Virus record (IMG/VR): IMGVR_UViG_3300044825_000698
Span: 1 to 64,000 of that record
Origin: a virus
DNA length: 64,000 nucleotides
Reading direction: 5' to 3' (one strand)
In this document: positions 1 through 7,326 of the stretch, in pieces
Layout: each line of letters opens with the position of its first letter
Numbering within the stretch: the first letter of the stretch is position 1
The notes under the pieces: generated by a model
Database searches by the model: none
What the model saw: the letters and a program-made list of their open reading frames with translations, nothing else
Told to the model about the DNA's origin: nothing
Translations under genes and position numbers: made by a program

Positions 1-6
1 AGAACC

Positions 7-228
7 TCAGACCTGAGCACCGGAACCAGCCTCAACGAGAGATTCCTCACGAACCTTATTCACGGTGTACATAACGAGTGACTCCAGTTCTTTGTAGAGC
101 CACTCAGCGGCCTTCTTCTTACCCTTGTCGTCGTCGATAGCAAATGTCGACCACAGGGTGGTTCGCTTCTCGCCTAACCATCCGACGATGGTCTCGACCT
201 GGACGCTGATGCTTTCTTTGTCTTCCAC
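7..228 (-). CDS. hypothetical protein (73 aa)
   Basis: Short acidic, soluble protein of unknown function. A GTG start is chosen because AAGGAG lies 6 bases upstream. It begins 10 bases after the stop of the TIM-barrel-like gene that precedes it, so the two are probably co-transcribed. The 'TIVGWLGEKRTTLWSTFAID' stretch suggests an alpha/beta fold, but no family is recognised. Confidence 0.7.
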   Translation of the reverse strand: MEDKESISVQVETIVGWLGEKRTTLWSTFAIDDDKGKKKAAEWLYKELESLVMYTVNKVREESLVEAGSGAQV

Positions 229-237
229 TACTTCTCC

Positions 238-1665
238 TTATTCTAAATCGATGATGTCTTGAATAAATCGATCAGTTTGGTTGGAGTCCATACCGCCGTT
301 AGGTAACTGGCGTGAAACTTCCCCAGCCTTCTGCCCGAATAGACGAGATAATACACCTGCGCTACCCCGAGCCTCAACCTCTATCCGCATCATGTCTCGA
401 CTGTCTGAGATGTTCTTGAACTTATCCACGAGAGAGAACAGTCGGTCCATCTCTGCCGAAAGCGCCGGGTCGAGACCCTGACCTTCTAGTTCCTCAGCGA
501 ACCGGGCGAACAGAACACGGCTCGCCTGCATTTCGATGAGGGCCGTCATCATGGCCTGTAACTGATCTTTCGTACGTACTTCTACTGGCAACTTGTAGCC
601 ACATTCTGAATGTTCCTGAAATGCAGGACACCTAGAGGCTAGATAGCAACTATCGCACTGTCGAATCGTGTTCGCTTGGTAGCGAATAATGGTGGTCTCT
701 TCAGGGTTTACTTCGATGGCTTCACCCTGGTCAGACATCGTTTTTGAACCGACGGACACGATACGGTCAAGACCCATAACCGGTAGCAATAACCGCTCAT
801 CCTCGTGCCGTCTTTTTAGGGGTGCGATATCAATACTTGACCCCTTTGGTTCCGTAAGAACCCCACTTTGTGTTTCGGGGGTGATAGCAACTATCTCCCC
901 CTCTTCCGAGGCTCCGAACTCGGACTCGTCGTCGCCCTCCGAGGGGTCATAGGCCCTAAATGTGGATGCTTCCCACTCCTTCCACGACAGGATGGCGAGG
1001 GTTCCAACTGCGCTTACATCGTCCTCCATGACGGCATCGAAATCGACGCCAAGGCGCACGATGTCTGAGCGGTGCTTCTTACGGGACGACTCCTTCTGCT
1101 GGGCCGGGTAACGGCGTAGACCGTGGCCATCCCATACCTGAGTCTCACCGTAACGGATGGCGCTAGTCCACGACCCGACGACGACAGCCTCCCAAGGCAG
1201 AGCCTCGATGACTTCGGGCTTGCTGGTGATTCCGTACAACTTGGTGTCCCAGCGACTGGACAGAGACCTGATACGCGGCAGGGTTTTCGCCGTGATGGCT
1301 TTGTCAGATATCGCTACCCGTCCGTAACGCTGGCATAGCCACGCTAACCGCTCTAAGTCCTCCCCGTCAGACCATGCCGGAATGTGCTTCGAGCCAAGCC
1401 ATTCGCCATCGAAGTCCGGGCGACCGATTACGTAAGTCAAGTCCTCGGCGTGTGTACGAACGAAATCGGCATAACGGTTGATGTCCTCGTCGCCTTCGGA
1501 GGTGTAGACCAGGATCTCCGATCCATTGAACACGGTCGGCACATGGAACTCTTTGGTCTTAGGGATGGCTAAGTGCGTGATATTGACCGCTATGCGACTT
1601 ACAGCGTTATTGAGGAGCAGACTTCGGTGCGAACCTTTTTCCCCGCCAGCCAGAAACACCTTCAT
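238..1665 (-). CDS. phage TIM-barrel-like protein with C-terminal four-cysteine site
   Basis: 475 aa. The ATG at 1665 is chosen over an upstream GTG because GGAGG lies 8 bases before it and it makes an ATGA overlap with the preceding gene. The N-terminal 230 residues alternate strands and helices (MKVFLAGGEKGSHR, then VVVGSWTSAIRYGETQVWDG), a pattern I associate with phage TIM-barrel proteins related to tRNA-guanine transglycosylases (DpdA-like). This is a weak, memory-based resemblance. After an acidic linker comes a Cys site (C337, C340, C346, C355), probably metal-binding, then a helical tail. If it is transglycosylase-like it could insert a deazaguanine into DNA or tRNA, but no queC/D/E or folE partner is in the window. 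Confidence 0.75.
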   Translation of the reverse strand: MKVFLAGGEKGSHRSLLLNNAVSRIAVNITHLAIPKTKEFHVPTVFNGSEILVYTSEGDEDINRYADFVRTHAEDLTYVIGRPDFDGEWLGSKHIPAWSDGEDLERLAWLCQRYGRVAISDKAITAKTLPRIRSLSSRWDTKLYGITSKPEVIEALPWEAVVVGSWTSAIRYGETQVWDGHGLRRYPAQQKESSRKKHRSDIVRLGVDFDAVMEDDVSAVGTLAILSWKEWEASTFRAYDPSEGDDESEFGASEEGEIVAITPETQSGVLTEPKGSSIDIAPLKRRHEDERLLLPVMGLDRIVSVGSKTMSDQGEAIEVNPEETTIIRYQANTIRQCDSCYLASRCPAFQEHSECGYKLPVEVRTKDQLQAMMTALIEMQASRVLFARFAEELEGQGLDPALSAEMDRLFSLVDKFKNISDSRDMMRIEVEARGSAGVLSRLFGQKAGEVSRQLPNGGMDSNQTDRFIQDIIDLE

Positions 1666-2138
1666 ATCTCGTCCCTCCACGCCTTAGTAGCACGGATAAG
1701 GTGCTGGCGGTTTACTTCTTCTACGAGAGTATCCCAGGGTTTCAGGGCCTTGTCCCCTGCCCATTCGGGACGGATAATGTAAGGAGTAGCCACTAACAGA
1801 GTGGGTATGCCCAACTTCAGGGTCTGGGCACACACCTCTGGGTCGTTGTCGACATACCACTTGGCTTTACCGAATACAGCGGAGACACGGTGGATACGTT
1901 CAGCCTGGAGAGTCGGTTTATCTTCACCAATGAACTCGTAGAACGAGGGCTTGAACCCTTCTCGTTTGAGCCACTCTTCAAGAAGTTCCTTGTCGTAATC
2001 TTCGTTAACGACTAAGCAGATACGGCCATAGTTGGCTTCGTGAAACATCGACCAGATACTGCGACCATCCGAGTCGGGCTGTCGTAACGGCAACGACTCC
2101 GCTGGCCTGGCCAAGACGGAGAAGTTGAAGATGATCAC
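1662..2138 (-). CDS. HAD-like hydrolase-type phage protein
   Basis: 158 aa. GTG start overlaps the stop of the upstream gene (GTGA), suggesting translational coupling. The central part reads VVNEDYDKE ... KWYVDNDPEVCAQTLKLGIP, typical of the last acidic motif (DNDP) of HAD-superfamily phosphatases in phages. The usual N-terminal DxD nucleophile motif is not obvious, so catalysis is uncertain. It could be a degenerate nucleotidase or a binding protein. It sits in an overlapping run with the zinc-site protein before it and the TIM-barrel-like protein after it. Confidence 0.7.
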   Translation of the reverse strand: MIIFNFSVLARPAESLPLRQPDSDGRSIWSMFHEANYGRICLVVNEDYDKELLEEWLKREGFKPSFYEFIGEDKPTLQAERIHRVSAVFGKAKWYVDNDPEVCAQTLKLGIPTLLVATPYIIRPEWAGDKALKPWDTLVEEVNRQHLIRATKAWRDEI

Positions 2139-2593
2139 GGGTTGTACATTCCCTTTGCCTTACGCACCTTATGGATAACGTACGCCGAGGCTGGGCAGTA
2201 GTGGCAGAGGTACTGACGGTTCTCTTTCGGGACGCCGATAGTGCGACCAATGGCCTTAGAGGAGTCCTCATAGTCAGGGCACATTCCTGATGGGCGGTTA
2301 TGACGGTTGAAGCACTTCAGGGCCTCGACCTTCATGTCGTCACGAATCTCACGGACTTCCCATTCGTTCTTGGCGAGTTCTTCTTTGATCTTGGTCTCGT
2401 CGCCAAGTTTCTCCCAGGTCTTCTCATCACAACGGATGATGATCGAGCGGTGGGCTTCCGGGTTCGGGTCCTGGGCCTGGCCGAGATGCCGCTTGATAAT
2501 CTCGATCAGTTCCATGTCATAGTCGGCTGGCCCGTCGTAATCCCGAAGTCGGTACATGACTTGGCAAGACTGGCAGGTAAGCAGACGGGGCAT
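2135..2593 (-). CDS. hypothetical protein with scattered Cys/His metal sites
   Basis: 152 aa, ATG preceded by AGGAG. CQSC occurs near the N-terminus (residues 7-10) and C...C, CHYC near the C-terminus, so the chain ends may come together around zinc. The middle is charged and helical. No family recognised. Its stop overlaps the start of the HAD-like gene. Confidence 0.7.
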   Translation of the reverse strand: MPRLLTCQSCQVMYRLRDYDGPADYDMELIEIIKRHLGQAQDPNPEAHRSIIIRCDEKTWEKLGDETKIKEELAKNEWEVREIRDDMKVEALKCFNRHNRPSGMCPDYEDSSKAIGRTIGVPKENRQYLCHYCPASAYVIHKVRKAKGMYNP

Positions 2594-2625
2594 GGTGAAC
2601 TCCTAGGGGTCGTATTGTGGTCAGA

Positions 2626-2641
2626 AGGGTTATAGAACCCT
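2626..2641 (-). other. small perfect hairpin between genes
   Basis: Six-base arms AGGGTT/AACCCT around a four-base loop, 2 bases after the stop of the 69-aa gene and before the next leftward gene. It has no U-tract, so it is more likely an RNA processing or stability structure or a weak terminator than a strong one. Confidence 0.35.
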
Positions 2642-2642
2642 A

Positions 2643-2852
2643 TCAGGCGTAGCCGAAGCCGTCTTCCTCAGGATCACCGATCCCATAGTTTACATCCGTC
2701 ACGTTGTACTGACGCTGAAGCATAGCGGCCCGGTCGATAACGGCCTTGGTTTCAACTTCTCCACCACGGCCAGGGGTAACGGACTTGATAAGACCGTCGT
2801 TAACCCCCATTTGAAGGTCACGGTTCATTGAACGGGTTTCGTTTACAGCCAT
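2643..2852 (-). CDS. hypothetical protein (69 aa)
   Basis: ATG preceded by AGGAT. The sequence (KSVTPGRGGEVETKAVIDRAAMLQRQYNVTD) looks like a short structured helix with flexible ends. First of a run of small leftward genes ending at the 366-aa proline-rich protein side. Function unknown; possibly virion-associated by analogy with its neighbours. Confidence 0.65.
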   Translation of the reverse strand: MAVNETRSMNRDLQMGVNDGLIKSVTPGRGGEVETKAVIDRAAMLQRQYNVTDVNYGIGDPEEDGFGYA

Positions 2853-2869
2853 AGTTATATCCTATCAGA

Positions 2870-3970
2870 TTAGGCGTTCTTCTTACGGGTACGTTTGGGT
2901 GGAGTTACGCCCTCAGCGGATAAACGCTCCTCCTGTCCACCAACACTTGAGGTGGGGGGTGTAATCGGAACGGTGCCTATGGAACCTGGGCGTGGCTCTG
3001 GCGTTGGTTGTTCAAACGGGACATTTTGAGGCATCGACGCTGACCTACCAGAGGCTACGGAACCTGGCAAGTTCCGGTTACGGGGGGCATTACCACGAGC
3101 AAGTTCTCGTTCGGCTTGAAGTTGGCGAGCACGTGCTCTCCGTTCAGCACTAGTGGGCATACCAACTTCTGGCTCGCTGGGGGCCGTGGCTCGTGCTTCT
3201 CGTTCCTGGGCACGCTCCTGTTGGTATGTACGGCTACCGAGCGTTACATCAGGAGTTGGTTGACCTGGCTCACCTAGTTCCCACTCGGCAATGCGCTGAG
3301 CCTGTTCTTCACGCCAGTTGGATGTGGCCAGTGGGCTTGGGGTAGGGCCGGTGGGGGGTGTGGTTACCCACGATGGTTGCTGTGCCGCTGGGGTCGGGCT
3401 TGGCAACGGTGGAGCCTCTCCTGGTTGAGGAGGCAACGGTACGTTTTGTGGTAGCCCCATGTTAAGGCTTTGTGGGGGTTGAGGAGCATTGCGCTGACGC
3501 CAGCGTTGAGCAAGGCGTCCTGCCGGGGTAGACGGTGGGGCAGGAACTCCTGACGGTGGGGTGGTTCGGGAACGGGGTGCCCGTTGACCTTCCCCTTGTC
3601 CACGAGACTGGGTCATGGCAGATACTGCTGGGACAACAACTGAGCCGAGACGATTCCATTCACCACGATCAATGGACTGAGCACCGTAGTTGCGACCACC
3701 GAATGAAAGATTACGGGGGTTAGCGAGCATATTGACTGGGGTGGCTTGTGCTCGTGGGGCTTGCCCAACCGGTGCGTTTACTGCGAGTCCCCGGACACCG
3801 CTACGGGTGGACGTTACTGGATTGGACTGGATGCCACGGACACCCTGACGACCAGCGGCGAACTGGTTGTCGGTATCCCAATACAGACCAATGCCCTGAA
3901 CTTCGGCCCACATACGCCATGGGTCTTTGGGAGTAAACGACCTTTCGTCATATGAACCTTCAATGGCCAT
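2870..3970 (-). CDS. long proline/arginine-rich, mostly disordered protein
   Basis: 366 aa; ATG overlaps the upstream stop (TGATG). Only the first 30 residues (DPWRMWAEVQGIGLYWDTD) look ordered. The rest is rich in Pro, Arg, Gln and Gly with repeated PPxxxP motifs and basic clusters and ends in a KRTRKKN tail. It resembles phage virion or DNA-associated disordered proteins, but no family is recognised. The low complexity also produces long spurious open frames on the other strand. Confidence 0.7.
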   Translation of the reverse strand: MAIEGSYDERSFTPKDPWRMWAEVQGIGLYWDTDNQFAAGRQGVRGIQSNPVTSTRSGVRGLAVNAPVGQAPRAQATPVNMLANPRNLSFGGRNYGAQSIDRGEWNRLGSVVVPAVSAMTQSRGQGEGQRAPRSRTTPPSGVPAPPSTPAGRLAQRWRQRNAPQPPQSLNMGLPQNVPLPPQPGEAPPLPSPTPAAQQPSWVTTPPTGPTPSPLATSNWREEQAQRIAEWELGEPGQPTPDVTLGSRTYQQERAQEREARATAPSEPEVGMPTSAERRARARQLQAERELARGNAPRNRNLPGSVASGRSASMPQNVPFEQPTPEPRPGSIGTVPITPPTSSVGGQEERLSAEGVTPPKRTRKKNA

Positions 3971-4269
3971 CAGTTACCGCTCCACATACTGTCCATCGAG
4001 TACCGGGACGAACCGGTGAACGAGGTGTCTTCGTTAGATGTACGCATAACACTGATACCTGATACCCACGAACGGTAAGTCGCTGAGTACCGGCTGGTGT
4101 TGAGGGCATCAAACACAGTTGGTTCTTGTTTGGTGATTCCTCGTGTCTGGGGGAATAGAACCTGTGGCACGGCAGGACGAATCGACCGAATCGTCTCTGG
4201 GTCGCTTATCGCTGACTCAAGAGCCTGATCGGTGAGCATCTCCTGTCGAGTTTGCCACGGACGCGCCAT
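3970..4269 (-). CDS. hypothetical protein (99 aa)
   Basis: ATG start; its start codon overlaps the stop of the 59-aa basic gene by one base, and its own stop overlaps the start of the proline-rich gene. Sequence MARPWQTRQEML... with a Ser/Thr/Tyr-rich C-terminal half. Unknown function; style resembles minor virion proteins. Confidence 0.65.
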   Translation of the reverse strand: MARPWQTRQEMLTDQALESAISDPETIRSIRPAVPQVLFPQTRGITKQEPTVFDALNTSRYSATYRSWVSGISVMRTSNEDTSFTGSSRYSMDSMWSGN

Positions 4270-4448
4270 TACTTCTTCCGTTTCTTTGCTTCGCCTTTGG
4301 CGATAGCGGCGTTAGCAATGCGAACTGCTTTGCCTTCGTCTTTACTAGATTTTAGCACTGCATTAGCCGTCTTAGCCCATTGCTTCTTCTCAGAAGGGGT
4401 ATCGGCCTTCTTGGTGTGCTTGCTTGCGTCTTTCGATTTCCAGGGCAT
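4269..4448 (-). CDS. small basic protein of a widespread phage/bacterial family (59 aa)
   Basis: Begins MPWKSKDASKHTKKADTPSE and continues with KKQWAKTANAVLKSS and IANAAIAKGEAKKRKK. I recognise the pattern MPWK-K-DA-xH-KKA-[8]-QWA-xxAN-xVL-[6]-GxAxRxAN as a family of small uncharacterised proteins common in phages and bacteria. The fold is probably two helices. Function unknown; high lysine content suggests nucleic-acid contact. Confidence 0.75.
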   Translation of the reverse strand: MPWKSKDASKHTKKADTPSEKKQWAKTANAVLKSSKDEGKAVRIANAAIAKGEAKKRKK

Positions 4449-4450
4449 TG

Positions 4451-4948
4451 TTATCTCCAGGGTGGGGCCATCATCTTCAGACGACTGGCACGCTCGGGAT
4501 TGATAGTTTGTACTTCAGGGCGGTCGAGGCCAGACGGGACACCACGAGGCCCGGACTTACCGTCGTTGATAAGGCGAGGGTTCTCGGCTCCAACTGGAGC
4601 GTACTTCTTACCTTTGGCCTGGTTAGCCAGACCCGTCATCAGGTTGAACTCCTGGGGCCACAGGTAGTCCCCAGTGTTGATGCGCTCACCTTTGTGTACG
4701 CCACGAGAGTAAGACCGGGTGTTGGTGCGTAACGATGACTGACCCAACTTGTCCTGACGGCGGTTGGAGTACAGAGTGCCCAAGTAGCCATCGGGATACT
4801 GAGTATCAGGTGAATTGCCCCAGGCGGCTAGGTTCGCATCCTTGGCATTACGGAATACCGGCGCTGGCCCCAACAGAGGCTGTGTTTCTCCACCTTGTGG
4901 GTCGTAACCCCCACTCCAGTCGGAGAATGTCTGTTGGTTAGCAGGCAT
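4451..4948 (-). CDS. hypothetical protein (165 aa), possibly virion-associated
   Basis: ATG start. Rich in Gly, Pro, Asn and Gln with few hydrophobic segments (TFSDWSGGYDPQGGETQ; YLWPQEFNLMTGLANQAKG). Little predicted secondary structure. Only 2 bases separate its stop from the next start. No family recognised. Confidence 0.65.
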   Translation of the reverse strand: MPANQQTFSDWSGGYDPQGGETQPLLGPAPVFRNAKDANLAAWGNSPDTQYPDGYLGTLYSNRRQDKLGQSSLRTNTRSYSRGVHKGERINTGDYLWPQEFNLMTGLANQAKGKKYAPVGAENPRLINDGKSGPRGVPSGLDRPEVQTINPERASRLKMMAPPWR

Positions 4949-4957
4949 CAGTAAGGC

Positions 4958-5449
4958 TTACTTTATTAGTCCTAGACCCTTAGAGAGACGCCTAGAGACA
5001 TCCCGTTCACCTGGGCCAACTGTACCCACCATGTCTTTCTTACCGGATTTAGGTGCTTTAGGTTCTTTAGGTCGACCTGTCTTGAGATCACGACCTTCAG
5101 CAATACGGTTTTTCATTGCCTCAGCGGCGATCATGGCACGCATAGGGGTACTAGCAGTACCGGTAGTTGTGCGAACATTTGTATTGAATCCACGGGCAAC
5201 ACTTGACCGCTTTTCGCGTCCAAGGTCTACCTCACCGGATGTCGGGTCACTTACGTCGTCGTGTGTTTGCCAAGTATAATGACCTTTAGGTTCGCCATAA
5301 GAGTCAGTACCACTAACGACTGCACCGGCAAGCCCGCTAGTTGGAGTCCGTCCCTTTACATACGTGTCATATGGGTCGGAGCGCCAACCCAATTCCTGGG
5401 CGGTGCGCTTACCTGCGTGAAGTTCACGTCCACGATGATCTGATGCCAT
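4958..5449 (-). CDS. hypothetical basic protein (163 aa)
   Basis: ATG start at 5449. Extended, Gly/Ser/Lys-rich chain with one clear helix (TPMRAMIAAEAMKNRIAEG, around residues 100-120) and a basic KEPKAPKSGKKD linker. Next to the other small Pro/Lys-rich proteins; function unknown. Confidence 0.65.
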   Translation of the reverse strand: MASDHRGRELHAGKRTAQELGWRSDPYDTYVKGRTPTSGLAGAVVSGTDSYGEPKGHYTWQTHDDVSDPTSGEVDLGREKRSSVARGFNTNVRTTTGTASTPMRAMIAAEAMKNRIAEGRDLKTGRPKEPKAPKSGKKDMVGTVGPGERDVSRRLSKGLGLIK

Positions 5450-5457
5450 GGCTACTC

Positions 5458-5583
5458 CTAACGTCCTAAGCCGTTACCTGGTCCTGTAAGAAGACCGCCC
5501 TGAAGTCCACCTCCGGTGAGGGGAACGGGACGGGGCTTCTTTTTCTTCTTAGAAGTCGCCTTTGGTTTCGGTTTCTTAGTCAT
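5458..5583 (-). CDS. very small lysine/proline-rich protein (41 aa)
   Basis: Starts MTKKPKPKATSKKKKKPRPV and ends with a Gly-rich tail. The start overlaps the stop of the 49-aa gene by 8 bases, the same coupling seen all through this block. Strongly basic; could bind nucleic acid. No family recognised. Confidence 0.6.
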   Translation of the reverse strand: MTKKPKPKATSKKKKKPRPVPLTGGGLQGGLLTGPGNGLGR

Positions 5584-5725
5584 AGAAGTAGTCCGAGGAG
5601 TGAGAGCGTTGCTTGCTTCGTTTGCTATCTCGTGCCTCGTACTTGTTGTACTTCTTGTTGTAATTGAACTCAGCGAGGTCCTCTTTAAAGTCCTCGTTTT
5701 CGTAACTTTTATGCTTCTTAGACAT
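5576..5725 (-). CDS. small charged protein (49 aa)
   Basis: Starts MSKKHKSYENEDFKEDLAEF and is rich in Lys, Tyr and Asp. Overlaps the following 41-aa gene by 8 bases. Probably a single helix. Function unknown. Confidence 0.6.
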   Translation of the reverse strand: MSKKHKSYENEDFKEDLAEFNYNKKYNKYEARDSKRSKQRSHSSDYFYD

Positions 5726-5755
5726 AGGCGTTTCTATGACAAGTTTACCATAATG

Positions 5756-6037
5756 CTAACGAATGACGGGCTTGAAGGAGATGGCTGAAATGGTGTCGCC
5801 ATTCTCTCCTGGGATGTCATCGAAACCGATGATGAAGCAAAGGTCGATACCCCGTGGGGCCACGAATCCTCGGGCAATAGCGCAGGCTTTCACGGCCTGG
5901 TTCACGGCGCTGGCACCGATGGCACGCATCTTGGGCGACTGCCCAGCAACTACGCCACGAGCAACAATAGATCCTACACTCTGTGGGCTACTGCTACCTG
6001 ATACTTTGATTATGTCGTCAGCCGACTCTTGGGACAT
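5756..6037 (-). CDS. SpoVS-family protein
   Basis: 93 aa, ATG preceded by AGGAG. The sequence contains IKVSGSSSPQSV, AIGASAVNQAVKACAIARGF and APRGIDL in order, which match the conserved core of Bacillus stage V sporulation protein S (KVSxxSSPNSVAGAxA ... IGAGALNQAVKAVAIARGFVAPSGVDL). The family is a small Alba-like alpha/beta fold thought to bind nucleic acid or act as a regulator. The match covers the whole chain and the length is normal (about 86-95 aa). Its role in a phage is not established; RNA- or DNA-binding regulation is the simplest guess. It lies between small basic genes and a resolvase-like nuclease. Confidence 0.88.
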   Translation of the reverse strand: MSQESADDIIKVSGSSSPQSVGSIVARGVVAGQSPKMRAIGASAVNQAVKACAIARGFVAPRGIDLCFIIGFDDIPGENGDTISAISFKPVIR

Positions 6038-6073
6038 GGTTGTACTCCTAGTGTTCCTGGTTCTCAGGTCAGT

Positions 6074-6436
6074 TTAGGAGTAGTCAGCCTCTCCTAGGAG
6101 TTCAACAAAGTCAGAAAGACGCATAACAACGTAGGAATCACCTACGGCTTTTTCTCCCTTACCAGCCCGCTTAACAACTAGGGCAGGTACAGCGTCATTC
6201 GCTCGGGCCGCCTGTTCGACCGTGTCGTCGAGCCATCCGCTTAGGTCATACTTCTTATGATTCTTACACTGGAGAATGGCCTTATGACCATCGGGGCGTT
6301 CGATTCCGTGGATGTCACCGGCGTCATCGCCGCCGGTGAGTGCCGTGCGGTGCGCTTTCTTGAATCCCTTATCGTTTAAATAGTTCTTTATCAGGGTCTC
6401 AAATGAGGTTCCCTTAGCCTTACTCCGATTTGCCAT
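6074..6436 (-). CDS. PD-(D/E)xK nuclease, Holliday-junction-resolvase type
   Basis: 120 aa. Shows the archaeal/phage resolvase pattern: E13 in the first helix, GDI with D41, and ILQCK (Q56-x-K58) as the modified (E/Q)xK motif, followed by helix and strand as in Hjc/VRR-type enzymes. Probably cuts branched DNA during recombination or packaging. The stop region overlaps the 57-aa zinc-site gene by 17 bases. A second, different nuclease of this broad class is at 9188-9520. Confidence 0.75.
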   Translation of the reverse strand: MANRSKAKGTSFETLIKNYLNDKGFKKAHRTALTGGDDAGDIHGIERPDGHKAILQCKNHKKYDLSGWLDDTVEQAARANDAVPALVVKRAGKGEKAVGDSYVVMRLSDFVELLGEADYS

Positions 6437-6593
6437 GTAACGGTCCTACGTATGGTTCCCAAATGATCTGGGGGCGTTTTCCGCATAGTTTACAGAACCC
6501 GCCTTGCCCGGGTGGAACGACGGGCCAGTCCCGACAACAACGTCCGATGATCAGATCCTCAAAGACGTGTAGTTCAGGCTTGTCAGTACTCAT
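6420..6593 (-). CDS. small Cys-rich protein (57 aa)
   Basis: Starts MSTDKPELHVFEDLIIGRCC and contains CC ... CKLCGKRP, a likely zinc knuckle. It overlaps the nuclease gene after it and the mini-gene before it (11 bases). Unknown function; small zinc proteins of this type are common in phage accessory regions. Confidence 0.65.
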   Translation of the reverse strand: MSTDKPELHVFEDLIIGRCCRDWPVVPPGQGGFCKLCGKRPQIIWEPYVGPLHGKSE

Positions 6594-6915
6594 TGACTGC
6601 CCTGTCGATCGCTTTATACAGGGTGGGCCACTCTTTCTTCATACTGCGCTTGATGTGTTCGTGGTACGCAGGAACGGGTCCCTGAACTGTGAACGCCTTG
6701 ATGATGGGGTCTAACAACCCCTTGAGACGCTCTACCTCATCCTCGTAGGTAGAGTTGTCCTCAACAAGGCCTGCGTAGCCTGCCTGATATCCAATCAGGC
6801 GCCTAATCTCAGCCGATGCCCGACATTGGAGGCATTCTCCGCAGTAATACGCCCCCATGACAGCACAATTGGCGTCAAGTTCGGCTATCAGATGGAGGGT
6901 TGAGTCGTCAGCCAC
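6583..6915 (-). CDS. mini-gene family protein with Cys motif (110 aa)
   Basis: The GTG at 6915 is chosen by analogy with its relatives: all start V/M-A-D-D. An in-frame ATG at 6939 is possible. Contains CGECLQCRASAEIRRLIG, a CxxCxxC site followed by a helix like the EIERLR helix of the family, then a coiled-coil segment. The start sits in the junction GTGGCTGA, where TGA is the stop of the upstream gene. Function unknown. Confidence 0.65.
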   Translation of the reverse strand: MADDSTLHLIAELDANCAVMGAYYCGECLQCRASAEIRRLIGYQAGYAGLVEDNSTYEDEVERLKGLLDPIIKAFTVQGPVPAYHEHIKRSMKKEWPTLYKAIDRAVNEY

Positions 6916-7069
6916 GGCTTTGCTCCAAGTCTGAAACACGGTCTTCCAGTTCCGAGATACGTTGCCGCAATTTGTCTACCTCCGCTACCGAGTCTCGTAG
7001 CCGTTCAATCTCCGCTTCTAGAACACCGTTCTCTTCAATAAGGTCGTCAATAATTTTATTATTGTCCAC
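6908..7069 (-). CDS. short coiled-coil protein with EIERLR motif (53 aa)
   Basis: GTG start; protein begins MDNNKIIDDLIEENGVLEAE and continues as one uninterrupted heptad-patterned helix to the end (EIERLRDSVAEVDKLRQRIS). Overlaps upstream gene by 11 bases and downstream gene by 8. It carries one of the five identical 16-base copies encoding EIERLR. Likely oligomerises; function unknown. Confidence 0.6.
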   Translation of the reverse strand: MDNNKIIDDLIEENGVLEAEIERLRDSVAEVDKLRQRISELEDRVSDLEQSRG

Positions 7070-7265
7070 CGCGCAACTCCGTCCATGCGTCTAGCGCATC
7101 GTCCCAATGTCCTGTGCGGATGCCTTGGGCGAGGGCATCACCTGCTTCTCGTAGCCATTCAATCTCCTTGACGGCATCACTGAGCAACATGGCTTGGTCA
7201 AGAACATGGGGGTGGATTGCGTATGGGATGCGCTCCCGTAGTCGGGTCACGATGTCGTCAGCCAC
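7059..7265 (-). CDS. DIVTRL-family mini-protein (68 aa)
   Basis: GTG start inside the GTGGCTGA junction (ATG 7286 is an alternative). Begins with ADDIVTRLRERI, then AVKEIEWLREAGDALAQG. The pairing of a DIVTRLR N-terminus with a helical EIExLR motif is a recurrent theme in small phage proteins. Role unknown. Confidence 0.65.
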   Translation of the reverse strand: MADDIVTRLRERIPYAIHPHVLDQAMLLSDAVKEIEWLREAGDALAQGIRTGHWDDALDAWTELRGGQ

Positions 7266-7326
7266 GGCGGGCCTTTTCTTGGTCAAAACAATGAGGCATG
7301 GGCGGTCGAAACGGTGAATCAGCCAC
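7258..7326 (-). CDS. possible micro-gene (22 aa)
   Basis: GTG start; peptide MADSPFRPPMPHCFDQEKAR plus RG. It is kept because both ends are formed by the same repeated junction TCAGCCACGGC (as read on the + strand), so ribosomes reaching the upstream stop could restart here. It may be only a relay for coupling rather than a functional peptide. Confidence 0.35.
   Translation of the reverse strand: MADSPFRPPMPHCFDQEKARRG

Noticed and set aside
3364-3955. Alternative frames on both strands within the proline-rich gene
   Set aside because: Products of low-complexity sequence; no ribosome sites, and the main frame is coupled to its neighbours.
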